The notes below the pieces were generated by a model. That model saw only the letters and a list, made by a program, of their open reading frames with translations. It did not search any database and was not told the origin of the DNA. From Liriodendron chinense (taxonomy: Eukaryota > Streptophyta > Magnoliopsida > Magnoliales > Magnoliaceae), in NCBI GenBank assembly GCA_003013855.2, contig PVNU02000998.1:1674001-1738000 (forward strand): DNA of 64,000 nt, in the 5' to 3' direction. Shown one piece after another: positions 54,624-64,000 of the stretch. The position numbers were made by a program, and so were the translations under genes. Position 1 is the stretch's first letter. Every line of letters starts with the position of its first letter.

Positions 54624-56102
54624 TGTTGAGCTCTTAATTATGCATATTCTAACCCAATTCATCACTCATTATGCAAGGTTTTCATGATTTAAAGACTAAT
54701 CTAATGCATGATTTCATGATTGTAGGAATGAGAGGGACTCCGCCCTAATTGAAGACTAAAAAGACCTCTTTAAGAGCCTTGGATGAAGACCCAAGGTGGA
54801 TCGAAGAAAGAAGGAAGCAGAGAAAGAAGAAAAGAAGAAGGAAATGAAGAAGAGAAGGGCTAGACCAGTCGGCCATCTCCCCCTGACCCTCTAGAACTCT
54901 CTAGACCAATGGCCAACCCGGTCCGACCGGTCTTGACCGGTCGGCCAACAGGCCTTGTGCACGCTGGACTGTCACTGAACAGGCTAGACCGGTCGGCCAG
55001 CCCAGTCCGACCGGTCACGACCGGTCGGCCACATGTAAAAACAGAAAATTTCCAAATTGGGCTCCAGATTTCTCTGCGCACTGCATAACCTTACGCAAAT
55101 TCTGGAAGAGTCTGAAGTTGCGAAGCACCCCCACTATAAAAGGACACCTAGGGGCTCTTCCTAGGGCATCTAAGAACGGATTAAGCATGGTGGGAGACGA
55201 CGGAAGTGGATTTCGGAGTTCCACAACTCCTTCTAGTTTGTTTGCTATTTTTATGTTTTCTTTAGTTTGTTTCATGTTTCCTTGGATCATGAACGGCTAA
55301 ACCTCTTAGCTAGGGCTAAGAGATGAAGCTTGTAGTGAATCTAAGATATTTCAATTCATTTAAGTTGGTTTTAAGTTGGATTTCATGTTTAAGAACAATG
55401 GTTTGAAGTTTAAGTACTAAGTAGTTTTTCTTAGTCTTATGATGACTCATGGATGTTTGGAAGAATTGCTTGAGTTCTTAATTATTGTGTACTAGTCTAG
55501 ACCTGTATGATCTGAGGAATCGGAATACGCTCTAGATCTGTGATTGTCATGTGGGAACTTCTTACCAAAGTTCTATTTTCTGGAAATTCTGTAGTATATG
55601 GGACTGTGTATGTGATTTGAATCAAGTTCAAATCATGATCTAGTTTTGTCTTGTGACAAGATTTAGTGATGGTTATGATTGTGAACTTAGTCTATTGAGA
55701 TTGGGACTGACCTATGTAATTGAGTATGCTCGTCTTAGCTTGCATTGAGTGAATCATATACATTGGTCTTACATATGGTAGATTGTATGGTTTAACTGCT
55801 CTATCATCTGGCTAGATAGATCTTAATTTCGATTCTAGTTGAGAAAGTGAGAAACCATAGTGAATTGAGCATCAAGGATTGCTACAAGTGGATCCTTGAA
55901 CCCCTAGTGCCTTTTTATTAATTGTTTATCTTCAGTTTAGTTCAAAGTTACCATTCACATCAATCTTCTCAAATCTAGTTGTTAGCTTTTCAATAGAAAC
56001 TATTGGAAGTATTTGTGAATTCCTACATAAGTCCTTGTGGATCGACCTCGGTCTTACTGAGATTATTACTACATCGCAACTCTACACTTGGGGAAGCGAA
56101 CA
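54624..56102 (+). mobile_element. Solo LTR, family A copy 3, target duplication ATATG
   Basis: Plus-strand orientation, TGTTGAGCTC to GAAGCGAACA, 1479 bp, with a perfect ATATG duplication at 54619-54623 and 56103-56107. It is inserted into the gag of element C just after a PYAPRHI segment. GACCGGTC pairs lie at about 54890-55030, and the conserved GATCGACCTCGGTCTTAC block lies near its right end. Confidence 0.95.
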
Positions 56103-56107
56103 ATATG

Positions 56108-57296
56108 TGTCTGGGTGCATAGGGCCTTTTACCCTTGTCTTGAGCAACTACTGCTTTTGTCTCGGGCTTGTGATCAACAGCAGGGCGCGTGCGGTCTTTC
56201 TGGTCTTTGCCCTTATCGACTTGGTGAGTTTCCACTGTTCTCCCCATCTCTCTCTTCTGTCTTTCGGGTTTGAAGTTTACCCAGGAGGCTGCTTCCTTTA
56301 CTAGGTGTGCTTTCGTCACCAGCTCGCGAAAAGAATTGAAAGTATTGCCCAACAATCCATACAAGATCATCGGGTCCAGAGCCCTCAAGCACATCTTCAT
56401 CTACTCACCTTCACTGGGCAACTCTCGACATTAAACCGCCATTGTTCCCCATCGATTAATGAATTTCTCGACTGATCCTCCTTATCTTTGTTTGACTATC
56501 GCCAGGTCTATCAGGGAAATCTCTCTCTCGGTGGCGAAAAACTTCGAGATGAAGCTGTCTTGCATATGCTCCCAAGTTCTCATAGAGCCTGCTGGTAATG
56601 ACATATACCACCGGAATGCTTTCCCTGTCAGGGTTGATCCAAATAACTGCGTACAATACTGCGGGATGACGAACCAATTGCCTAAAGCGGTTAGGAAGTG
56701 GGTGATATGTTCTTTCGACGATCCTCTACCGTCGAACTTTCTGAAGTCCGGACATCTGAAGTTAGCTGGGAATGACACTTCTTCTACTTCTGGTGGGTAT
56801 GGGACCGGGTATTTATAACTGCCACTCTTCTCTTTTTCTTTCTCTTGTTGCATTAGATGGGCTATTGTCTGTATAGCTCTTCTCGTGACATGTGCGATGT
56901 AGAAAGTGGCGCATGCTCTATTGGTGCGACCCTGGGTTGGACGGGTGGTTCAAGCTCAACTGAACCTTCTGCTGCCCCTTGGGATTCTTCTGCTGACTGC
57001 TGAGTAGGCGAGGCAATACTTCTGGTGGCATTCTAAGCTATCAAAGTGGTCAAGGCTTCCTAAATAGCCCTCATTCGATCATTCGTCTCGCGATTAGCCT
57101 CAATCAATATGGTCCTTCTTCTTTGGCCACTTGGACCATTACCACTTACGCTAACTGGATCTTCTGAGCTGGCCTGTCTCAGTTTGAGGACTATCGTAGG
57201 CTTGGATTTCTTTACGTGTGTGGGCTTGGTCTGTTTCTGCGAGATGCGAGTAGTCTTGGACAACGGCGGGAACTGCTCGGCTGTCATTGCAGGCAC
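56108..57296 (-). pseudogene. N-terminal gag of element C
   Basis: The open segment 56482-56853 encodes the retrotransposon Gag core (FDGRGSSKEHITHFLTALGNW, then FGSTLTGKAFRWYMSLPAGSMRTWEHMQDSFISKFF). The frame then shifts to the 56108-56400 part (PMILYGLLGNTFNSFRELVTKAH, then PYAPRHI). The N-terminus is in 57060-57296. This is the capsid portion of a Tat-type Gag. The order on the minus strand is N-term, core, zinc cluster, protease, RT, RNase H, aRNase H, integrase. Confidence 0.85.
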
Positions 57297-57299
57297 TGG

Positions 57300-57889
57300 G
57301 GACTTGGCTAATATGACTTGACTGTTGATAGGGATCTTTTGCCCCTATTTTGGCTGCCACCGTCTCCTGATGACGGGGCGAGATCTTGCAATATTCACCC
57401 TCTTGTATGCAGCTATGATGGCTGCTTTCTTCTGTTCTTTCTTCTGTCGTCGGGTTTCAACCAACTATCATTCTGAGTTGGAGCTGGCTATTGTAATTGT
57501 GGTGAAACAAGGGAAGGTAAAATCCCCGGTGGCAATGAAGATGCATGGACTCATCATTAAGTATGTCATATCTTCTATCTGCGGTGGTATCTTGCTAATT
57601 CTGCGGTGTCATAAAAATCATTAGACTAGTTCATAAATGTGGTTGTGAGCATGAACTTATCGATCGTAGTGCATAAATTGACGAGAACAAGCAAGAAGTA
57701 GACAAATACATGTAGTTGTGGATTCGAAAACCTTCGATTTAGTGTCTATTGCCTTAAAGATGAAGGGAATAACGTTCCCGTTGAGAGTTGCCAGTTGGCG
57801 CCCGAGGGCACCGAAACATTATGCCTCGCGATAAATTTCTTACATATATATTCGTGTTTGCAAATAATTAATCTTAGAGTGTTTGTATA
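57300..57889 (-). other. 5' untranslated region and LTR remnant of element C
   Basis: This region upstream of gag includes a GGGCGCCAACTGGC-type sequence on the minus strand at about 57792-57806, where a primer-binding site and LTR edge would be expected. The LTR itself is cut at 57889 by element D. No matching left LTR was identified, so the boundaries of element C are open. Confidence 0.45.
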
Positions 57890-59417
57890 TGTTGAGCTCC
57901 CATTTTATACATATTCTAGCCTATTGCACGCATTATAAGCATGGTTTGTATGCTTAAAAGACCCATCTAATGTATATTTTGTTGATGTAGGAATGAGAGA
58001 GAGAGTGCACTCAATTGATGATAAAAAGATCACCTTTGAAGCTCCTTTATGATGACCCAAGGTGGGCCAAAGAAGGAAGAAGAAAGAAGGAGAGAAGATA
58101 AGAAAGAAAGAAAGAAAAAAATCAATGAAAGAATGGCTAGACCGGTTAAGACCGGTCGGCCACCCTCTCCTGCACTCGCTAGACTAGACCCAGATAGGTT
58201 CGACCGGTCAAGACTGGTCGGCCAACCCAGTTAGACCTGTCATGACCGATTAAGACAGGTCGGCCACATGCAAACAGCAAGTGCGAAAAATCTGCACTTT
58301 CTAAAAATGGATTTTTTGATTTCCTAGTGCAGGAGGGACATCTAGTTTCACGATTTTCTCACGCAGTAGAGCTCCAAATCTATAAAAGGACACCTACGGG
58401 TGGATTTAAACATAGCATAGAAGGTTAGAAAGTTCTTGAGAGGTGGAGAGGAGCATTGTGGAGCATTCGCAACTCCTCCAACTAGGGTTTTTATGTTTTT
58501 CTATATTTTTAAAGTAGTTTCTTTTGAGTTTTAGTTCAATCTGTTAATGGTTGTCTAAACCTCTTAGCTAAGGCTAAGAGGTGAAGCTTTTAGTTATTTA
58601 CAATGCTTAATTCAAATTAATTCAAATACTTTTGGGTTTTATGAAGAACACTTCTAGTTCTAGTTTGAAATAAAGTTAGTATTTTTAGTTAATCTTCTAT
58701 CTCTTGTGATTGCTCTTACATTGGATGTTTTGATTATTGAGATTGCTTAATGGGGTGTTGATTGATAGGATTTTGGGTTGTAGAGATCTTAGATCCATCA
58801 TGAGATGTTGGATGGTAGTGGATCTTATAAACCAAGTTTCCTAAGTGCTTATCTATAACTAAATTAGAAGAAGTTCTTATCTTTGATATTGATCTGAGAT
58901 AGATGTTTATATATTGATTTTGGTTCAATAGAAGTTCAATTCATGCTTCTAAATTAAGTCTAGTGACAAGGCTAGAGAAAGAATCATGAATATGATCTTG
59001 CTTGTTTTGTGAAGGATTGGGTTGTGTGATTGAATACACCCAATGCCTTAGTTGATTATGAGAGAACCATATTAGTGGATGATCCATCTATGTTAGATAA
59101 GCTATGATGATTTGATTGCTTCATATTCCAATTGGATAGGGATAGAACTCTTATTTCAATTGAGTTATTAGCTTGAATGTTTGAATTGGCATTGTGAATG
59201 ATTATTAGTGGATCCTTGGCGCTCCAGTGTTTATTTCCCTGATTTAAGTCTAAAATATATAGTTTTATGTTATTAAATTTCATCATTCGATATAAATCCA
59301 AATTTAGTTCATCCTAATTATGTAGTTTAAAATTGTTACGACAATCCTTGATGATTGACCTTGGTCTTACCGAGAATTATTACTACATTACAGCCTTGCA
59401 CTTGAGGCAAGTGAACA
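57890..59417 (+). repeat. 5' LTR of element D
   Basis: 1528 bp, TGTTGAGCTC to AAGTGAACA, with GACCGGT(C/T)-type palindromes at about 58139-58265 and the conserved GGTCTTACCGAG block near 59363. Confidence 0.9.
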
Positions 59418-59423
59418 AGTTTT

Positions 59424-59441
59424 TAGCGCCGTTGCCGGGGA
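59424..59441 (+). other. Primer-binding site of element D
   Basis: TAGCGCCGTTGCCGGGGA lies seven bases after the LTR. It differs by one base from the TGGCGCCGTTGCCGGGGA site assigned to tRNA-Asp in Athila elements. Confidence 0.8.
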
Positions 59442-59690
59442 TCAGGTTAATGGTTCCAAATTTTGTAATTAGGATATAGTTAGGTTAGATAGGTTGGGTT
59501 ATGATTTATTATTTTTATGTTTTTATCAGAATTTTCTACTACTAACAGATTTTGTTTATTTTGTAGGATCTTCTTCACTAACCTAGTTCTTCAAATCTGG
59601 TAACACCGTTCTAATTTACTCTTTTACTTCTTAGTTTTTACTTTTGCTTTTATTTTTAAAATTTTATATTAATTAGTTTTTGTATGTTTT

Positions 59691-60563
59691 ATGCCCCATT
59701 GGGAGCGTGATCATACATCGCAACTTCTAAGTGAGGGAGGTTTAGTTGAAGGCCTAGTCAATCATAGACGAGTTAGAAAACGTCTAGGAAATCCTGAATC
59801 ATCTGAAATCATGTCTGAGAATGAACCACATAATGTTGAAGATGTTGAGCATGATGCACCACCATTTAGAACGGAACGTAATGAGAATGAGGAACGCTAT
59901 GTTCCTCCGGTTAAAACGTTGAGAGATTATCTACTACCGGAGAGAACAACCACGACTTCCTGCATTATTTTTCCAACTAATGCAGGAAACGTCGATCTTA
60001 AACTGGAAATTATCAAGTTACTCCTGAAATTTCATGGGCTTAATTCTAAAAGTCCATCTGCACACCTTAGTGAATTTAAGGAGATAGCCAACACCTTTCA
60101 ATTTAATGATGTCTCCTAAGATGTAATCAAACTAAAATTGTTCTCCTTCTCTTTAAAGGACAAAGCCAAATCATGGCTTCAATTACTTAAACCTAGAAGC
60201 ATTGGGACATGGGTTGATATGACCCGGTAGTTCCTTAAAAAGTATTTCATGGTTCATAAAACCAATGCACTAAGGCGGACCATTATGAACTTCTCCCAAA
60301 ATGGAGATGAAACATTTTTTCAATGTTGGGAGAGGTTTAAAGACCTTTTTATTAGAGTGCCCACATCATGGTTATGAAAAGTGGTGCTTGATTGACTTCT
60401 TCAATGACGGATTAAGTTCAAACATGCGCCAATTTGTTCAAATGATGTGTAATTGTGAGTTTTTGAATAAATCACCCGATGATGCTTGGGATTACTTTGA
60501 TATGTTAGCCGAAAATGCCCAATCTTGGGATATCTCTAATTCGACTGAATTGAGACACACCTA
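59691..60563 (+). pseudogene. Gag of element D, interrupted
   Basis: The open frame 59691-60119 begins MPHWERDHTSQLLSEGGLVEG and continues with a DYLLPERTTTTSCIIFPTNAGN segment and a KLLLKFHGLNSKSPSAHLSEF helix. A TAA at 60117-60119 interrupts the frame, which then continues as KLKLFSFSLKDKAKSWLQLLKP. A frameshift leads to the 60301-60564 segment. It aligns with element B gag and is an Athila-type capsid protein. The MEEPPKFQLEEN-like tail seen in B is missing here. Confidence 0.82.
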
Positions 60564-60680
60564 GGAGTTAGGGAGAAAGGGACTGTTTTGACCCAATCTC
60601 ATCCCAACCTCAAGGAATAATTGGAAACAAACACCAATACTTCAACCCATCTTCATGTGGAACATGTTCAAGCTATTACC

Positions 60681-61094
60681 ACTCTTAGAAGTGGAAAAAT
60701 AATTGAAAAATCTGAACCGGTGAAGGCCATAAAGCATAATGATCCGGTTGATTCTAAGAGCGATGGTGAGTTGAGCAATGCTCCACAAGAAGAGTCGGAG
60801 CGTGTGTATAAACCTGTGGCCCCATTTCCCCAACATCTTGTCTCAACAAAAAAGCCAAGTGAAAATCAACCGGTGGCCCCATATCTTTCTCTTTGAATGA
60901 GATCTCACTCTTAGAAGTGGAAAAATAATTGAAAAATCTGAACCGGTGAAGGCCATAAAGCATAATGATCCGGTTGATTCTAAGAGCGATGGTGAGTTGA
61001 GCAATGCTCCACAAGAAGAGTCGGAGCGTGTGTATAAACCTGTGGCCCCATTTCCCCAACATCTTGTCTCAACAAAAAAGCCAAGTGAAAATCA
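60681..61094 (+). repeat. Tandem duplication of 188 bp inside element D
   Basis: The segment 60681-60868 recurs at 60907-61094, apparently without a difference by eye, with 38 bp between (period 226 bp). The first copy runs into a TGA at 60894-60896, and only the second copy continues into the protease frame. Confidence 0.9.
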
Positions 61095-61968
61095 GGACAT
61101 CTTAGAAGTTTTTCAACAAGTTAAAACCAACATTCCCTTGTTGGATGCAATTAAGCAAATTCCTTCATATGCCAAATTTGTAAAGGATTTATGTGCTGTA
61201 AAGTGTAAGCAAAACGTGTACAAAAGGGCATTTTTGACGGAACAAGTGAGTGCTATCATACAACAAAGCACTCCCCCCAAATTCAAAGATCCTGGAAGCC
61301 CTACAATCTCTTTCATGATAGGTAACTTCCAGATGAATAAAACACTTTTCGATCTAGGGGCTAGTGTTAACTTGATTCCCTACTTAGTATATGAGCAACT
61401 TGGACTTGGTGAATTAAAACCCAACAAGATAACTTTACAACTTGCGAATTGCTCCGTTAGAATACCGAGAGGAGTAATTAAGGATGTGTTAGTCCAAATC
61501 GATAAGTTCTACTACCCAGTAGACTTTATCGTTTTGGATACACAAGCGGTTACAAATGTATGCACTCAAGTTTCCATCATTCTAGGCCTACCATTCCTAG
61601 CAACCGCCAATGCTATAATCAATCATAGGAATGGGGTTATGAAAATATCCTTTGGAAATATGACTATGAAGCTAAATATATTTCACTTACACAAACAACA
61701 AGAGGATGAAGATGAGATCCACATGATTAACTTCATAAATACAATTATAGATGATGATGAGTCACCCTCGATTAGATTTTTCAAAACCTTAGAAGTTTGC
61801 TTGGCTCATTCCAAGGAAGAAATAAGTCTAAATATTGATGAAGCCTTAGAAGAACCAAAATCTGAAAATTTGATTGACAAGACACCAATCGATGACTTGA
61901 ACAATTTTGTTATGCAGATTCCTGATAAATTGGTGCTTGATTTACCTATGGAGAGGCTAATTTTCTGA
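60946..61968 (+). CDS. Aspartic protease region of element D (Athila type)
   Basis: An uninterrupted frame of 340 codons. Its N-terminal part (ERVYKPVAPFPQHL, then DILEVFQQVKTNIPLLDAIKQ, PSYAKFVKDLCAVK) is the Athila linker before protease. The active site is FDLGASVNLIPY at about residues 136-147 (DLGAS replacing the common D-T/S-G). VILGLPFLATANAIINHRN follows at about residue 214. It would process Gag. The start chosen is the first codon of the longest frame; the natural protein is a gag-pro fusion upstream, now broken by the tandem duplication. A long acidic tail follows. The frame is well preserved compared with element B. Confidence 0.75.
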   Translation: MKAIKHNDPVDSKSDGELSNAPQEESERVYKPVAPFPQHLVSTKKPSENQDILEVFQQVKTNIPLLDAIKQIPSYAKFVKDLCAVKCKQNVYKRAFLTEQVSAIIQQSTPPKFKDPGSPTISFMIGNFQMNKTLFDLGASVNLIPYLVYEQLGLGELKPNKITLQLANCSVRIPRGVIKDVLVQIDKFYYPVDFIVLDTQAVTNVCTQVSIILGLPFLATANAIINHRNGVMKISFGNMTMKLNIFHLHKQQEDEDEIHMINFINTIIDDDESPSIRFFKTLEVCLAHSKEEISLNIDEALEEPKSENLIDKTPIDDLNNFVMQIPDKLVLDLPMERLIF

Positions 61969-62560
61969 AAGTGTAGTGGTTGAGGACATATTCCAACCTA
62001 CACAAGTGACCGAGAAGGTCGAAGTTTCCTACACTCTAGAGGAGTGTTTGGCATATTTTGAGGATTGGGATGATCCTATGATCCATGACATTGTCAATGC
62101 CTTAAGGGAAATTTCATTGATGCCCACAAAGACTCCTTCAACGGAGTGCAAAACTGATTTATCAATAGTGGAGGCACCGGTAGAATCTAAAAATGTGGAG
62201 ACCATAACGACTTGTGAAGAAAAATTTTAAGTCTCCACACCACTTTGGTTTGTTCAGACCGAAGTGCACCATCTCTGGGATGACCTTTACTTGAATATTT
62301 TTTTCTCAGACAAGTTAGAAAGGAGATTCATATTTGATGAATTCCAACCAACAAAATTTTCCTTTCCTGACACATGGGGTGATAACTTTGAGAAACCCGC
62401 CGAACTTTTTCACCAGGATTTTCAATGGATTATAACGATAAATTTCACCCATGAGCATTCTGAAGTAGGATGGTGGATGGTATTAATGAAAAATCTTTTA
62501 CTCCACCTACTAATTCTGCTAAATTCCATTCCTTTAGATGATCTTGTGTATCAAGACTGA
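61969..62560 (+). pseudogene. Downstream coding remnants of element D
   Basis: Two open segments (61976-62230 and 62264-62560) continue the acidic post-protease region. YTLEECLAYFEDWDDPMIHDIVNAL in the first resembles the LETCLTYFEDSKDPIISEIVQAL text of element B. The second is a tryptophan- and histidine-rich stretch with no recognised domain. RT would be expected downstream in a full Athila element but is absent. Confidence 0.6.
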
Positions 62561-63663
62561 CCTCCTAGTCTGACAGAGGTATAGAGTAGTTTTAGTTATT
62601 TAATTGTTTAGTTATTTGGAGTTGCAAACTTCCATGATCGACTCTCTCAGGTACTCTCGTTCTCACTCTCCTTTTTCCTATATGATTGTTCTCATGTTCT
62701 TTTATTATTACATATCATTTTACATTAAGGACAATGCAAGATTTGGTTAGGGGTGAGTTCCTAGATGAATCTAGCTATTTGTTATATTTCGAGCAAAATT
62801 TTGTAGTAAAATTTTCAATTTTTCTGAAAATTAGAAACTTTTTTGGAAAGCTTTGTTTCTATACACTTGGGATGGTACGAGTATGAGAGAAAGAGAGATG
62901 AAGTGATTGATGTTGAAAGCCTTGAATTATCTATAATATAATAGTTTTCTATATGAATTCTCCTATTTGTATGATCGATAGAATGCTTGAACACCTTTGA
63001 GTCTAGCTCACATTACATGATTTTCATGGTTTGAAAGGATTATGTAGATTTGTAAATTGGTTAGACTGAGATCTAAGGCGTTAAGGAACTAAGCCGGGGA
63101 ACTTTGTCTATCCTTGTTCATGTGAAGTAAAGATAAAAGAACGAAAGATATGGATTTCTTCAAATCCTATCTAATGTATATAAAAAATTGAATATATGTT
63201 GAAAATTTCTGAAAATGGCTACTTATTACCAACCAGGGGATAGTCTACTCGTAACCAAAGCTGGAAATGGAAAGTAGTGTGAAAACCGTCGAAGGTACGG
63301 GTAAGGTAAATTCTTGTCATAGGCATTTGGTTGATCTGTACACTTTTAGACCTTCAGTTTCACTGATTTGTGAAGAAGATAATCCTGAAAATTCATGAGA
63401 TGAAGATTCACCATGCACACTAGACTGCACTTGTTCGAATTCTTCTATTTCTCAATCAATTGGTGAGGATTCTATGTGAAACACTTATTATGTTTAGAGA
63501 GTTTAGGATTTCAGTCTCATATCATTAAGTTTCTCTGAATTTCATGCTTGTATGTCTTCGAGTCTATAGAAGTATAGTTTCCAAGGGAGAGTTGAGGCTT
63601 TAGAGAAGTGATTTGTTTCGCGCTTGTTTTGCTCGAGACTAGTAAAATGCTGGTTGTTGGGTG
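62561..63663 (+). other. Noncoding 3' region of element D
   Basis: Only short open frames. A clear polypurine tract is not visible directly before the 3' LTR. Confidence 0.5.
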
Positions 63664-64000
63664 TGTTGAGCTCTCATTTTATACATATTCTAGCCTATTG
63701 CAATGCATTATATGCATGATTTGCATGCTTAAAAGACCCATCTAATGCATGCTTTATTGATGTAGGAATGAGAGATAGAGTGCACTCAATTGATGATAAA
63801 AAGACCACCTTTGAAGCCCCTTTATGATGACCCAAGGTGGGCCAAAGAAGGAAGAAGAAAAAAGAAGAGGAGAAGAAAGACAGAAAGAAAAAAATCAATG
63901 AAAGAATGGCTAGATCGGTTAAGACCGGTCGGCCACCCTCTCTTGCACTTGCTGGACTAGACCCAGACAGGTTTGACCGGTCAAGATCGGTCGGCCAGCC
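63664..64000 (+). repeat. 3' LTR of element D, start only
   Basis: Begins TGTTGAGCTCTCATTTTATAC and matches the first part of the 5' LTR closely, including the GACCGGTC-type motifs at about 63918-63995. It is truncated by the window end. Confidence 0.9.

Larger units (their letters stand above)
57890..64000 (+). mobile_element. Athila-like Ty3/gypsy element D, gag-protease only, cut by window end
   Basis: The 5' LTR (57890-59417), primer-binding site, gag, protease region and the beginning of the 3' LTR (63664 onward) are present on the plus strand. The 4.2-kb internal region has no RT, RNase H or integrase. About 1.1 kb before the 3' LTR is noncoding. It therefore depends on a helper. The right LTR end and target duplication lie beyond the window. 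Confidence 0.88.

Noticed and set aside
60642..61062. Two near-identical minus-strand frames
   Set aside because: Antisense of the tandemly duplicated gag-pro segment.

Overview
This is a nuclear window from a flowering plant, about 64 kb of transposon-dominated chromatin with one recognisable host gene. The repeated, internally palindromic DNA elements with GTGGGCCCCAC-type ends resemble repeats I associate from memory with magnoliid genomes. That placement is an impression and was not checked. I saw no rRNA, tRNA or CRISPR array.

Left part (1-17.2 kb). It opens with a degenerate TTTAGG array whose orientation argues against it being the left chromosome tip. A solo LTR follows (1039-3031, target duplication AGCAT), then a remnant of a CACTA-type DNA transposon. 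That remnant is split by a complete, very young, gag-only LTR retrotransposon (5363-11359, target duplication ATATC, two 2000-bp LTRs, gag on the minus strand). Several MITEs come next, including Mutator-like ones with clean 9-bp target duplications.

Host gene (17.2-18.9 kb). A dehydrin of F-S-K type has one intron inside the serine tract. A DRE/CRT, an overlapping ABRE-like motif and a TATA box lie directly upstream. Exon 2 is out of frame with its two good K-segments as read, through 2 extra or 1 missing base in a purine-rich repeat.

Middle (19.4-30 kb). A decayed chromovirus-like pol fragment is flanked by two copies of a duplicated segment. The second copy has taken a probable solo LTR and a hAT MITE with an 8-bp target duplication, and the first copy preserves the empty site. 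A stretch with a recurrent GGTGCGC word follows at 28-30 kb.

Right part (30-64 kb). This is best read as one very large, old Ty3/gypsy element of the Tat lineage on the minus strand. It has gag, a DDGS protease, RT, two RNase H domains and integrase between 57.3 and 49.25 kb. In the region after integrase it carries an oppositely oriented gene for a plant mobile domain (PMD) protein, from 30.2 to 46.9 kb. Later insertions broke it up: a complete CACTA element (31138-36868, target duplication ACT), an Athila-like gag-protease element (39429-46854) that itself holds a solo LTR (42053-43652), a PIF/Harbinger-like element carrying a tandem array (47310-49186), another solo LTR (54624-56102), and a second Athila-like gag-protease element (57890 to beyond the window end). 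Removing the CACTA and Athila-like insertions in silico restores the PMD reading frame in both places. Removing the Harbinger-like insertion brings the PMD and integrase stop codons to about 450 bp apart.

Two themes recur. LTRs of several families carry clusters of short perfect palindromes (GACCGGTC or CGATTGATCG), and three structurally intact elements have lost most of their coding capacity (gag only, or gag-protease only).
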